Assembly (NCBI GenBank): GCA_026991135.1
Contig: JALXCD010000122.1
Span: 1-42,487 of the forward strand
DNA from: Deltaproteobacteria bacterium
GTDB lineage: Bacteria; Desulfobacterota; Dissulfuribacteria; Dissulfuribacterales; QOAL01
Direction: 5' to 3'
DNA length: 42,487 nt
Position numbers and translations under genes: made by a program. Positions 21,943 to 31,328 of this stretch are shown here, piece by piece; within the stretch, counting starts at the first letter, position 1; each line of letters opens with the position of its first letter. The notes beneath the pieces were generated by a model. That model made no database searches. It had not been told where the DNA came from and worked only from the letters and a program-made list of their open reading frames with translations.

Positions 21943-21993
21943 TACGCTTTTTTAGGTCTTTGGAATAAGGATATCTTTAGCAATTCATGGAAA

Positions 21994-23679
21994 TTGGGTT
22001 TTATTGAAAAGGATTTCCACATCTCAAGGAGTTATCTTTTTGCCCTTCTGGTCTTTCTTTCAGGAGGGCTTGTCTTTTTCTTTAACCTCGGCCTTTGTGA
22101 ATTGGGAAGGGCCGAGGGGAGAATTGCAGAGGTTGTTAGGGAAATGCTCCTTAGGGGCGACTATTTGCACCCGACCTGCCTTTTTATGCCCTATGTCACA
22201 AAGCCCATCATCCCCTACTGGTTTGTAATTGGGATATATAAGGCAAGAGGCATACTGGATGAATTCACCCTGAGGCTTCCTGTTGCACTTTCTGTAATAC
22301 TTTCGGCCCTATCCACTTATTTTTTGGCAAAAAGGCTTTTTGGCCTGAAGATTGCCTTGGCCAGTGCCTTAATCTTTTTGACATCCTATGGAGTCATTAC
22401 CTGGGGAAAAATTGCTGCCCCAGACATGTTGAATGTCTTTTTCATAATTCTAAGTGTAACCCTTTATTGGTTTATTAGAGAACAGGAGAAACCTTTTTGG
22501 TATTTCCTTCTCGGGGTGTTAATTGCCCTTTCAGGCCACATGAAGGGGCTTGTAGGTGTGGTAATCCCCCTTCTTTTGATTGTAATAGATGTCATTTATA
22601 AAAGGCGTTTTTCCATTTTTTTTAGACCAAAGATCATAGGCCCCTTTTTATTTGGCCTTCTTTTTTATTTTATCCCCTTTTTCTTATCAAGCATGACAGG
22701 CCCTAACCAGGGATATAACTGGATAACCATGGCCCTTCACGAAAGCCTTACAAGGGCCATAAGGCCCTTTGACCACAGGGGCAGCCCCTTTATGTATCTT
22801 GAATTTTTGCCAATATGGATGCTTCCCTGGACACCGCTTTTTTTGTCTTCCATATTTATTTTCTTAAAGGGCCTTAAAGGGCTTCCCTATGAGGCCAAAT
22901 GGCTAGGTGTGTCAATCCTTGCAATATTTTTGCTTTTTACTGTGGCCGGCTCAAGAAGAAGTTATTATATCCTTCCGATACTTCCCTTTTGTGCCATTTT
23001 TACTGGAATGCTATTTGATTCAAGCCTGCCCTTTAAAGAAAGCCTGGTTAAAAGGGCCATTGGATTACAAGGGGCCTTTTTCCTTTTCTTTGCCCTTTCC
23101 CTTTGCCTTTTGGCCTCATACGGGCTGATAGGAAGGACATTTCCCCTTAAAGAGGATTTTTTAAGGGCCGTTTTGGTCCATGGCCTTTTGCTGTTGGTTG
23201 GGACTTTCCTCATCTTTTACTTTCTTAAAAAAGAAAGGGCTTCGTCCTTAATCTTCAGTCTATTGTTTACCGGCTATATTCTCACTGCCGGCTTTATTCT
23301 TGTTGAAAAATCCCATTTTGACAAATTTTCAACAGAAAGGACCTTTGTAAAGGGGCTAAAGGCAATTCAGAAATCACTTCCAAATACAATCAAGTTTTCA
23401 TATTATCACATGGGGACAAGGACAAGGGCGAGACTATCTTTTTATCTAAATGAAAAGGAGCCAATACCTAATCTTACAAAGATAAAAAGAGAAGAGGCAA
23501 AGGACCTGGTCCTTATTTCAGAAAGGGAAGATTTTGAGATACTTTTAAGGGACCTTAAAAGGTATAATATGGATTACAGGATATTACTTAAGCAGGAAGT
23601 CCCCTGGTGGCTTGGCTGGCCCAACAGGCAAAAAAAGGAGTTAAGGCATCAACTCCTTTGTGTTTTAATCAAGGGATGA
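21994..23679 (+). CDS. ArnT/PMT-like (GT39-type) glycosyltransferase
   Basis: 561 aa, multi-TM; 'GLCELGRAEGRIAEVVREMLLRGDYLHPTCLFMPYVTKPIIPYW...TLRLPVALSVILSALSTYFLAKRLFG'. Confidence 0.85.
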   Translation: MGFIEKDFHISRSYLFALLVFLSGGLVFFFNLGLCELGRAEGRIAEVVREMLLRGDYLHPTCLFMPYVTKPIIPYWFVIGIYKARGILDEFTLRLPVALSVILSALSTYFLAKRLFGLKIALASALIFLTSYGVITWGKIAAPDMLNVFFIILSVTLYWFIREQEKPFWYFLLGVLIALSGHMKGLVGVVIPLLLIVIDVIYKRRFSIFFRPKIIGPFLFGLLFYFIPFFLSSMTGPNQGYNWITMALHESLTRAIRPFDHRGSPFMYLEFLPIWMLPWTPLFLSSIFIFLKGLKGLPYEAKWLGVSILAIFLLFTVAGSRRSYYILPILPFCAIFTGMLFDSSLPFKESLVKRAIGLQGAFFLFFALSLCLLASYGLIGRTFPLKEDFLRAVLVHGLLLLVGTFLIFYFLKKERASSLIFSLLFTGYILTAGFILVEKSHFDKFSTERTFVKGLKAIQKSLPNTIKFSYYHMGTRTRARLSFYLNEKEPIPNLTKIKREEAKDLVLISEREDFEILLRDLKRYNMDYRILLKQEVPWWLGWPNRQKKELRHQLLCVLIKG

Positions 23680-23697
23680 CCTAGGAGAAAAAGAGGA

Positions 23698-24711
23698 ATG
23701 AAAAAGATCCTTGTAACAGGCGGTTGCGGATTTATCGGTTCCAATTTTATTAGGCTCCTTTTAGAGGAAAGGGACTATGAGATCGTAAATCTCGATGCCC
23801 TCACCTATGCCGGAAACCTTGAAAACCTTCATGACATGAAGGATGACCCAAGATACAGGTTTGTAAAGGGAAGGATTGAAGATGAAAAGACGGTCCTTCC
23901 CCTTATGGATGAGGTGGATGCAGTTGTAAACTTTGCTGCAGAAAGCCATGTGGATAGGTCCATCCACAGCGCAATGCCTTTTTTGACCACAAATTGCCTT
24001 GGCACCCAGAATCTCCTTGACTGTTTCAGAAGGGCAGGACGAGGCAAGGTCTTTCTCCATGTATCAACGGATGAGGTCTATGGAAGCCTTGGAAAGGACG
24101 ATCCGCCCTTTAAGGAGACGGACAAATTAAGGCCAAACAGCCCCTATTCTGCATCAAAGGCCGCATCTGACCTTCTTTGCCGTGCGGCATGGAAGACCTT
24201 TAAGGTCCCTGTTGTGATAACAAGGTGCTCAAATAACTACGGGCCCTTTCAGTTCCCTGAAAAGCTCATTCCCCTTATGATAATAAATGCCCTTTCAGGC
24301 AGAAGGCTTCCTGTCTATGGAGACGGAAAGAATATTAGGGACTGGATCTATGTGGAAGACCATTGCAGAGGGGTCCTTTGTGCCCTTGAGAAGGGGAAAC
24401 CTGGCTTCATCTATAATTTTGGCGGGGAGTGCGAGCTTACAAACCTTGAAGTCATAGAAAAGATACTGGAAATCCTTAAAAAGGACAGGGACCTGATAGA
24501 GTTTGTAAAGGATAGACCCGGCCATGATAGACGCTATGCAATGGATATAACACTCGTCAAAAAAGAGCTTTCCTGGAAGCCGGAAACAGACTTTGAAAAG
24601 GGCATATCAAGGACTGTTTCCTGGTATATGGAAAATAGGACCTGGTGGCAGCGTATAATCTCAGGAGAATATAAAGACTATTATAAAAAACACTACGATA
24701 AGGCCCTTTAG
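23698..24711 (+). CDS. rfbB: dTDP-glucose 4,6-dehydratase
   Basis: 337 aa; 'VTGGCGFIGSNFIRLLL', 'AESHVDRSIHS', 'VSTDEVYGSL', 'YSASKAASDLL', 'RPGHDRRYAMD'. Confidence 0.95.
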   Translation: MKKILVTGGCGFIGSNFIRLLLEERDYEIVNLDALTYAGNLENLHDMKDDPRYRFVKGRIEDEKTVLPLMDEVDAVVNFAAESHVDRSIHSAMPFLTTNCLGTQNLLDCFRRAGRGKVFLHVSTDEVYGSLGKDDPPFKETDKLRPNSPYSASKAASDLLCRAAWKTFKVPVVITRCSNNYGPFQFPEKLIPLMIINALSGRRLPVYGDGKNIRDWIYVEDHCRGVLCALEKGKPGFIYNFGGECELTNLEVIEKILEILKKDRDLIEFVKDRPGHDRRYAMDITLVKKELSWKPETDFEKGISRTVSWYMENRTWWQRIISGEYKDYYKKHYDKAL

Positions 24712-24713
24712 CA

Positions 24714-25565
24714 ATGAAAAAAGTCCTAATTACAGGCGCCAAAGGTATGCTAGGCCAAGACGCAGTAAAGGCCTTTAGGGAGGGATTTTCCATCTTTCCC
24801 TTTTCCCATGGGGAGCTTGATATAACAGACCTTGACCAACTGAGGGGAAAATTCCGGGAAATAATGCCGGATATTGTCCTTAACTGTGCTGCCTACACAA
24901 AGGTTGACCAGTGTGAAACAGAAAGGGATAGGGCCTTTTTGGTTAATGGGACAGGACCCTTAAACCTTTCAATTGCATGTAAGGAAGTCGGGGCCATGCT
25001 TATTCATATAAGCACTGATTATGTCTTTGACGGAAACTTTTCCTTTCCCATTAAAGAGGATGAAATGCCTTCCCCCATAAATGCCTATGGAGAGTCAAAG
25101 CTTCTGGGTGAAAAAAATATCATGGAAAATATGGATGATTTCCTGATAATTCGAACCTCCTGGCTCTTTGGAGAAAACGGCCCAAACTTTATTAAAACCA
25201 TCCTTGGCCTTTCTGAGGAAAGGGATAGGCTATCTGTGGTTAATGATCAAAGGGGCTCTCCCACCTTTACCAGGGATCTCGCAATGGGTATTAGGCTCCT
25301 ATTTGAAAAGGGGGCCAGGGGCATAGTTAACTGCACAAATACCGGGGCCTGCACCTGGTATGAGCTGGCACGGTTTTCATGCGATTTCCTAAAAAGGCAG
25401 GTAAGGATTGAGCCCATAAAAAGTGAAGAGTTCAGGCGTCCTGCAAAAAGGCCAAAGTATTCAGTTCTAAGCAGCAAGAGATTCAGGGAAATTGCTGGAA
25501 AGCCCATGAGACACTGGCAAGATGCAGTAAGCGAATATTTAGAAACTACCTTTCATGGTAAATAG
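24714..25565 (+). CDS. rfbD: dTDP-4-dehydrorhamnose reductase
   Basis: 283 aa; 'LITGAKGMLGQDAVKAF', 'PDIVLNCAAYTKVDQCE', 'ISTDYVFDGN', 'YGESKLLGE', 'IIRTSWLFG'. Confidence 0.93.
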   Translation: MKKVLITGAKGMLGQDAVKAFREGFSIFPFSHGELDITDLDQLRGKFREIMPDIVLNCAAYTKVDQCETERDRAFLVNGTGPLNLSIACKEVGAMLIHISTDYVFDGNFSFPIKEDEMPSPINAYGESKLLGEKNIMENMDDFLIIRTSWLFGENGPNFIKTILGLSEERDRLSVVNDQRGSPTFTRDLAMGIRLLFEKGARGIVNCTNTGACTWYELARFSCDFLKRQVRIEPIKSEEFRRPAKRPKYSVLSSKRFREIAGKPMRHWQDAVSEYLETTFHGK

Positions 25566-26661
25566 ACTCCTTTTTAAGCTAGTAGCAAAAGAGGTAATTT
25601 TGCCATTCTTTTTTTCCCTTGGGGCCATGAGCCTTCTTTTTCTTACCGGAAAAATCTTTACACATATAGAGCCCCTCTTGGCTGCCGGGATCACATTTAA
25701 AGAATTCTTGTGGCTCAACCTTTTGATGCTTCCAATCTTTCTATTTGTTCTAATTCCAATTTGCACATTGCTTTCCATACTTATTGGATTTATTAGACTC
25801 TCAAGGGATAGTGAAATTATTGCACTTTTTTCCTGCGGGACAAATCCCAAAATGCTTCTATCTCCTGTAATATTTTTTTCCTTTCTAAGTTTTCTTGTGG
25901 GCATTTTCGTCTCTGCCTTTATTGTCCCTAACGCAAAACTTCACACAAGGCACTTTATGAAAAACATCACAGAAAAGGTCCTAATGAAGGGAATTCCTGA
26001 AAAAAGGTTTTTCTCACCCTTTAAGGGCCTTACATTTTTTGTGGATAAATCAACCGAGAATGGACGAAACTTTAACGGTGTTTTTATTAGTGATTCCAGA
26101 AAAAAGGAGGCCAACTACACAATTCTTGCAAAAAGGGGAAAACTAGATACTGACCAAAAAACAGGCAAGGTAGCCCTAAAGCTATTTGAAGGAAAACTGT
26201 TAAATATAAATGAAGACTTCACCGCCCTTGATTCAATTGATTTTAAAAGATATGTGCTTTCCCTTTCTACACCTAAGGAAGAAAAATATAAAAGAAGGGG
26301 GGAGATGACCACTTTCGAACTTTTTAAAAAGGGACATGATCAAAATATTTCAAAGGGCCACAGGGTTAAGTACTTGATTGAATTTCACAAAAGGCTTGGA
26401 ATTCCCTTTAGTTCACTAATAATGGGGCTTTTGGCAGCCCCGCTTGGAATCTTTTTTGGAAGGACAGGATATTCTATTGGGATTTGTGCAGGGCTTTCCG
26501 CTTTTTTAGGCTACTATTTAACAATTATCCTTGGAACTACCCTTGCCGATGAAATGATTCTCTCCCCCTTTCTTGGCGTTTGGATACCAAATGTCTTATT
26601 TGCCTTGTTGACCTTTGCAACCATAAGGCGCCTTGAAAAAAGAGGCCCAATCCTGAACTAG
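25555..26661 (+). CDS. lptF: LPS export ABC transporter permease LptF
   Basis: 368 aa; YjgP/YjgQ family topology, 'LFLTGKIFTHIEPLLAAGITFKEFLWLNLLMLPIFLFVLIPICTLLSILIGFIRLSRDSEIIALFSCG'. Confidence 0.88.
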   Translation: MVNRLLFKLVAKEVILPFFFSLGAMSLLFLTGKIFTHIEPLLAAGITFKEFLWLNLLMLPIFLFVLIPICTLLSILIGFIRLSRDSEIIALFSCGTNPKMLLSPVIFFSFLSFLVGIFVSAFIVPNAKLHTRHFMKNITEKVLMKGIPEKRFFSPFKGLTFFVDKSTENGRNFNGVFISDSRKKEANYTILAKRGKLDTDQKTGKVALKLFEGKLLNINEDFTALDSIDFKRYVLSLSTPKEEKYKRRGEMTTFELFKKGHDQNISKGHRVKYLIEFHKRLGIPFSSLIMGLLAAPLGIFFGRTGYSIGICAGLSAFLGYYLTIILGTTLADEMILSPFLGVWIPNVLFALLTFATIRRLEKRGPILN

Positions 26662-26663
26662 AG

Positions 26664-27728
26664 ATGTTGGCAGAAAGGCTCATTTCAAAAAGCTTCCTCT
26701 CAATACTTTTCGTGCTTTTTTTTGGCATTACAGGGCTTTATCTCTTGATAGATGCCTTTGAAAATCTCCCTGACTTTCTTGAGCAAGGGGTGGATTTTTT
26801 AACCATTGTTGTCTATTTTCTACTTCTCTGTCCAAAAATAATGTTTCAGATTAGCCCCCTTGCCATTGTCCTTTCTGGAATCCTTTCCATTCTTATTCTT
26901 GGAAAGACAAAACAGATCCTGGCCATGAGGACCATTGGAATTACACCTGAAAAGATATTTAGACCCATTCTCTTTTTATCCTTTTTACTGGCAGTCCTTT
27001 TTACTTTGATGAATCTCTATCTAGTTCCCAAAAGTCAAGATACTGCTGAAGAAATTCTATCCATGAAACTTGGTAAAAAGACAGACAAGGGCCCGGTCAT
27101 TCATAAGGGGCAGCTCTTTTTTAGGGGTAAGAATTCCCTTTTGGCTGCCAGGATACTTGATCCAAGTGCAAAAGTCCTTTCAAATGTAAAATGGCTGACC
27201 TTTGACAAAAAATATAACCTTAAAAAATTCCTGGCAGGAAAAATGGTCCACTTTGTAGATGGAAAATGGATATTTAAAATGGGCCTCATGATCAATAACG
27301 GGGAAAAGTCTAGCTTTTTCGATAAAAAAACAGTTGACTTGCCAGTCACTCCCAGGGACCTGGCCTCTTCTGAAAAACCCATTGAAGAGGCATCCTTTGA
27401 TGAGATCTATTTCATGTTAAAAAGGCTTAAAGAGACCGGTCTTCCCTATTACCTCCAAGAAACAGTGTTACTTTCTCAAATATTTTACCCATTTCTGGGG
27501 GTAAGTCTTCTTTTTCTTTGTTTGCCAATCATCTTTTACAAGGTCCATGAAGGTGCAACTGTTGGTCTTATTATCGGGACTGGGCTTTCCTTTCTTATCT
27601 GGACTGTCTGGAATATGCTTGTCTCCATGGGAAAGACTGGAGCCCTTGATCCAGTTTTTTGTGTAAGTCTTCCCCATATCTTTTTGATAAGTGCAGGTGC
27701 TATTTATAGAAAATTGGTGAGGTTTTAG
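26664..27728 (+). CDS. lptG: LPS export ABC transporter permease LptG
   Basis: 354 aa; 'LYLLIDAFENLPDFLEQGVDFLTIVVYFLLLCPKIMFQISPLAIVLSGILSILILGKTKQILAMRTIGITPEKI'; immediately follows lptF. Confidence 0.9.
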   Translation: MLAERLISKSFLSILFVLFFGITGLYLLIDAFENLPDFLEQGVDFLTIVVYFLLLCPKIMFQISPLAIVLSGILSILILGKTKQILAMRTIGITPEKIFRPILFLSFLLAVLFTLMNLYLVPKSQDTAEEILSMKLGKKTDKGPVIHKGQLFFRGKNSLLAARILDPSAKVLSNVKWLTFDKKYNLKKFLAGKMVHFVDGKWIFKMGLMINNGEKSSFFDKKTVDLPVTPRDLASSEKPIEEASFDEIYFMLKRLKETGLPYYLQETVLLSQIFYPFLGVSLLFLCLPIIFYKVHEGATVGLIIGTGLSFLIWTVWNMLVSMGKTGALDPVFCVSLPHIFLISAGAIYRKLVRF

Positions 27729-27731
27729 AAA

Positions 27732-28379
27732 ATGAGTGAAGAAGAACGCATAAAGGAAATTATAAAAAGGCTTAAAAGGGAATACGGAAGGGCAAAAATC
27801 GCCCTTAGGTACCGTGACCCCTTTGAGCTTCTTGTGGCAGTGATACTTTCTGCCCAGTGTACTGATGAAAGGGTAAACAAGATCACACCTAAACTTTTTA
27901 AAAGGTTTCCCACACCAAAGGCCATGGCAGAGGCAGACGTCCACGAGATTGAAGAGCTCATAAGATCAGCAGGCTTTTTCAGAAATAAGGCCAAGAACAT
28001 AAAGGCTGCCGCTAAAATGATTGTTGAAAAATACGGTGGAAAGGTCCCAGACAGCATGAAAGAGCTCATCAAGCTTCCAGGAGTTGCCAGAAAAACTGCA
28101 AATGTGGTCCTTTACAATGCCTTTGGAAAGATCGAGGGAATAGCCGTTGACACCCATGTAAAACGCATTGCCTATAAGCTTGGCCTTACAAAGGAAAAGG
28201 ACCCGGTAAAGATAGAAAAGGACCTTATGAAAAAGATTCCCAAAGAAGACTGGGGACTCATCACCTATCTTCTAATTGACCATGGAAGAAAGGTCTGCAA
28301 GGCAAGAAGACCAGATTGTGAAAATTGCATATTGAAAGATATTTGTCCATCTAGTCAGGTCCCGATTGACAAGACATGA
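27732..28379 (+). CDS. nth: Endonuclease III
   Basis: 215 aa; HhH-GPD 'LIKLPGVARKTANVVLYNAFGKIEGIAVDTHVKRIAYKLGL', FeS cluster 'CKARRPDCENCILKDIC'. Confidence 0.96.
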   Translation: MSEEERIKEIIKRLKREYGRAKIALRYRDPFELLVAVILSAQCTDERVNKITPKLFKRFPTPKAMAEADVHEIEELIRSAGFFRNKAKNIKAAAKMIVEKYGGKVPDSMKELIKLPGVARKTANVVLYNAFGKIEGIAVDTHVKRIAYKLGLTKEKDPVKIEKDLMKKIPKEDWGLITYLLIDHGRKVCKARRPDCENCILKDICPSSQVPIDKT

Positions 28380-28443
28380 ATTTGATTTTACCCATGTTGT
28401 TCAATTTCCAAAATAAAACCAAAACTGGGCTCAGGGAGGGGAA

Positions 28444-29280
28444 ATGAACAATTATTTCCAAAAGGTAATAGAGGCAAGGGAGTTTCTAAAAAAACGCATC
28501 CCCTTTGAACCAACTGTTACCCTCATGCTTGGAACCGGGCTAGGCGGCCTTGTTGAAAAGATGGATGTAGGCCTTGAGCTCGATTATAAAGACATACCGA
28601 ATTTTCCTGTTTCCACTGCCCCGGATCACAAGGGAAGGCTATCTGTTGGTAGAATCGGCGGGACAAGATGCGCCCTTTTCCAGGGAAGGTTTCACTACTA
28701 TGAGGGCTATTCCACAAAGGAGCTCACCCTTCCTGTAAGGGTCATGTCCCTTTTGGGTTCAAAGATTCTTATTGCATGTAATGCAGCAGGTGGGCTTAAT
28801 CTCAATTTTGAATCAGGGGATCTCATGCTCATAAAGGACCATATCAATCTTATCCCTGAAAGCCCCTTGAGGGGGGAAAACTGGGAAGAGTGGGGCCCAC
28901 GGTTTCCCGATATGTCAAGGGCCTACAGCAAAAGACTTAGGGAGCTTTCAAGGAGTGTTGCGGCAAGTCTTGGGATACTTTTAAGGGAAGGGGTCTTTGT
29001 GGCAGTGCCAGGACCCCAGCTTGAAACCCCGGCAGAGACCAGATACTTGAGGCATATTGGGGCAGATGCAGTTGCCATGTCCCTTGTTCCAGAGGTGATT
29101 GTGGCGGTTCATGCAGGAATGAAGGTCCTTGGCATCTCTGTCATTGCCAATGTTAATGACCCGGATAACTTTGAACCGATCTATATAGAAGACGTAATTG
29201 AAGAGGCCCAAAGGGCAGAGGTCAGGCTTTCCAGGGTGCTTGAAGGGCTACTTACGGAATTAAGGGAATATGAATCATAA
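28444..29280 (+). CDS. Purine-nucleoside phosphorylase family protein
   Basis: 278 aa; 'TLMLGTGLGGLVEKM', 'QGRFHYYEGYSTKELTLPVRVMSLLG', 'ACNAAGGLN', 'LIKDHINL', 'VPGPQLETPAETRYLRHIGADAVAMSLVPEVIVAVHAGMKVLGISVIAN'. Confidence 0.93.
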   Translation: MNNYFQKVIEAREFLKKRIPFEPTVTLMLGTGLGGLVEKMDVGLELDYKDIPNFPVSTAPDHKGRLSVGRIGGTRCALFQGRFHYYEGYSTKELTLPVRVMSLLGSKILIACNAAGGLNLNFESGDLMLIKDHINLIPESPLRGENWEEWGPRFPDMSRAYSKRLRELSRSVAASLGILLREGVFVAVPGPQLETPAETRYLRHIGADAVAMSLVPEVIVAVHAGMKVLGISVIANVNDPDNFEPIYIEDVIEEAQRAEVRLSRVLEGLLTELREYES

Positions 29281-30574
29281 CGGGATATTGATAACAGGAG
29301 AATATCTTATTGTCTCTTCCAAAAAGGCCCCTTTAAGGAATGGCGCCCTTGCAGTAAGGGATGGATTTGTAATTGATACAGGGAAGAAAGAGGACCTTAT
29401 TAAAAAATATCCCAATTTTGAAAGGGTAGATAGACCAAGCGGGCTTATTGCCCCAGGTCTTATAAATTCCCATACCCATGCCCCAATGGTTCTATTTAGG
29501 GGCCTTGCCGATGACCTTCCCCTTAAGACATGGCTTGAAAAATACATCTTTCCAAGGGAAAGGGCCCTAACTCCTGAGCTCATCCGTCTTGCAACAAGGC
29601 TTTCTTGTGCAGAGATGATTCGTTCTGGCACAACTGCCTTTGTTGACATGTACTTTTTTGAAAGGGTCATTGGCCAGGTGGCAAAGGAGGTGGGAATTAG
29701 GGCCTATCTTGGAGAAGGGCTTCTTGATTTTCCAACCCCTTCCTTTGACAGCCCCAAAAAGGCCCTTACTGAGACCATTTCCCTTTATGAGAAATTTAGG
29801 AAAGATGCCCTTATAAATGTGGTTGTGGCACCCCATACGCCCTATACCTGCAATAGGGACATCCTGTTAAAGGCAAAGGGCCTTTCAGAAAGGCTTGGTA
29901 TCCCCCTTACAATCCATCTTTCTGAAACAAAATGGGAATATCAGGAGATACAAAAAATACACGGAAAGACACCTGTTGAATATCTGGATCACCTAGGCAT
30001 TCTGGATAAAAGACTCATTGCCTTTCACACCGTATGGCTTAATGAAAGGGACATGGATATCCTTTCAAAAAGAAAGGTAAACTGCTGTCACTGCCCTGAG
30101 AGCAATCTTAAGCTTGGCTCTGGAATAATGCCTCTATTTAGGCTCCTTGAAAGGGGCGTAAATTGCCTCTTGGGAACAGATGGTGCGGCAAGCAACAATG
30201 ACCTTGATATGCTTTCTGAAATGGATTTTTGCGCAAAGCTTCCCAAGGGGAAAAACCTTGCCCCAGAGGTGGTTAAGGCAGAAGATTGCCTTCAAATGGC
30301 CACCCTGAATGCCGGGGTTGCCCTTTTTGATAAAAGGCTTGGGACCCTGGAAAAGGGCTCCCATGCAGACCTTTTTATCATTGACCTTGATAGCCCCCAC
30401 CTTCGTCCATGCTTTCACCCAGTATCCCAGATTGTCTATGTGGCAAAGGCAGGGGATGTGACAGACACCATGGTGGCAGGAAGATTTTTGATGAAGGAAA
30501 GAAGGCTTTTGACCATTGACGAAAGGGCCCTTTTGGAAGAGATCAAATCCTATGAGAGTCGGCAAGCTCTTTAA
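29270..30574 (+). CDS. Amidohydrolase of the 5'-methylthioadenosine/S-adenosylhomocysteine deaminase group
   Basis: 434 aa; 'APGLINSHTHAPMVLFRGLADDLPLKTWLEKYIFPRE', 'HLSETKWEYQE', 'AFHTVWLNERDMDIL', 'HCPESNLKLGSGIMPLFRLLERGVNCLLGTDGAASNNDLDML'. Confidence 0.9.
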   Translation: MNHNGILITGEYLIVSSKKAPLRNGALAVRDGFVIDTGKKEDLIKKYPNFERVDRPSGLIAPGLINSHTHAPMVLFRGLADDLPLKTWLEKYIFPRERALTPELIRLATRLSCAEMIRSGTTAFVDMYFFERVIGQVAKEVGIRAYLGEGLLDFPTPSFDSPKKALTETISLYEKFRKDALINVVVAPHTPYTCNRDILLKAKGLSERLGIPLTIHLSETKWEYQEIQKIHGKTPVEYLDHLGILDKRLIAFHTVWLNERDMDILSKRKVNCCHCPESNLKLGSGIMPLFRLLERGVNCLLGTDGAASNNDLDMLSEMDFCAKLPKGKNLAPEVVKAEDCLQMATLNAGVALFDKRLGTLEKGSHADLFIIDLDSPHLRPCFHPVSQIVYVAKAGDVTDTMVAGRFLMKERRLLTIDERALLEEIKSYESRQAL

Positions 30575-31328
30575 GGACCTCCTTGTAGTCAATGCCCCTT
30601 TTCCTAAATCCTTCCCTTCCAAAATGGATATTTGCCTCAAGAAGAAGGGGGCCCCTTTCTGACATGATTATGTCAACACCTGCATGGTCAATATTTGACA
30701 GGTTGCAAAATCTTTTGGCAAGCCTAATGGCCTCCTTTGGCACCTTTAAAAAGTCAATTCTTCCCCCCTGAAAGACATTTGTCCTAAAATCCGTCCCTTC
30801 CTGCACCCTCCAGTAGGAAAGGATCACCTCTTTTCCAATTATCACAACCCTTATATCCCGGTCGATTTCAATGTATTCCTGAAAATAGCACCTGATGGTC
30901 CCTTTTAGATACTGGTCTAAATCCCTTTCATCCCTTATTAGAAAGGTTCCAACTCCCCTTGATACCCCGATAGGCACCTTTGCCACAAAGGGAAAATCAA
31001 AGGATTCAAGTATCCTTTCCCTCTTAACCCTTCCATAAAAAATCCTTGTTTTTGGGTGAGGTAGCCCAAGGGCCTTAAAAAGAAGGGTCTGCTTTATCTT
31101 GTCACCAAGAAGCCCATAGCTTTCTCTGCTTGGGAAGATCTCCTTTTTAAGACAGGAAAAGAGCTCAACATAGTGGGGAGTTGGAAAGTAAATCTTTTTT
31201 GAAGAAAGGATAAGGGCAAGTTCCTCCCTGGAATATTCCGAAAGGTCAAGTCTTAGGGGAAGACATCTAACGGTCTTTGAAAGGCTTAGCTTTGGGCCAA
31301 GACAAATCCTATCTGGATTTTTAGGCAT
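30543..31328 (-). CDS. RimK-like ATP-grasp ligase
   Basis: 261 aa; 'GDKIKQTLLFKALGLPHPKTRIF', 'FPFVAKVPIGVSRGVGTFLIRDERDLDQYL', 'FQEYIEIDRDIRVVIIGKEVI', 'HAGVDIIMSERGPLLLEANIHFG'. Confidence 0.85.
   Translation of the reverse strand: MPKNPDRICLGPKLSLSKTVRCLPLRLDLSEYSREELALILSSKKIYFPTPHYVELFSCLKKEIFPSRESYGLLGDKIKQTLLFKALGLPHPKTRIFYGRVKRERILESFDFPFVAKVPIGVSRGVGTFLIRDERDLDQYLKGTIRCYFQEYIEIDRDIRVVIIGKEVILSYWRVQEGTDFRTNVFQGGRIDFLKVPKEAIRLAKRFCNLSNIDHAGVDIIMSERGPLLLEANIHFGREGFRKRGIDYKEVLKELADSHRI

Noticed and set aside
23698-25565. Complete dTDP-rhamnose operon
   Set aside because: Only rfbB and rfbD are present; rfbA and rfbC are not in the window.
27468-27944. 158-aa minus-strand ORF across lptG/nth
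   Set aside because: Antisense, Cys/His/Lys-rich translation typical of shadow frames.
30134-30640. 168-aa minus-strand ORF opposite the amidohydrolase
   Set aside because: Antisense to a conserved enzyme and overlaps the true ATP-grasp C-terminus in another frame; no domain signal.
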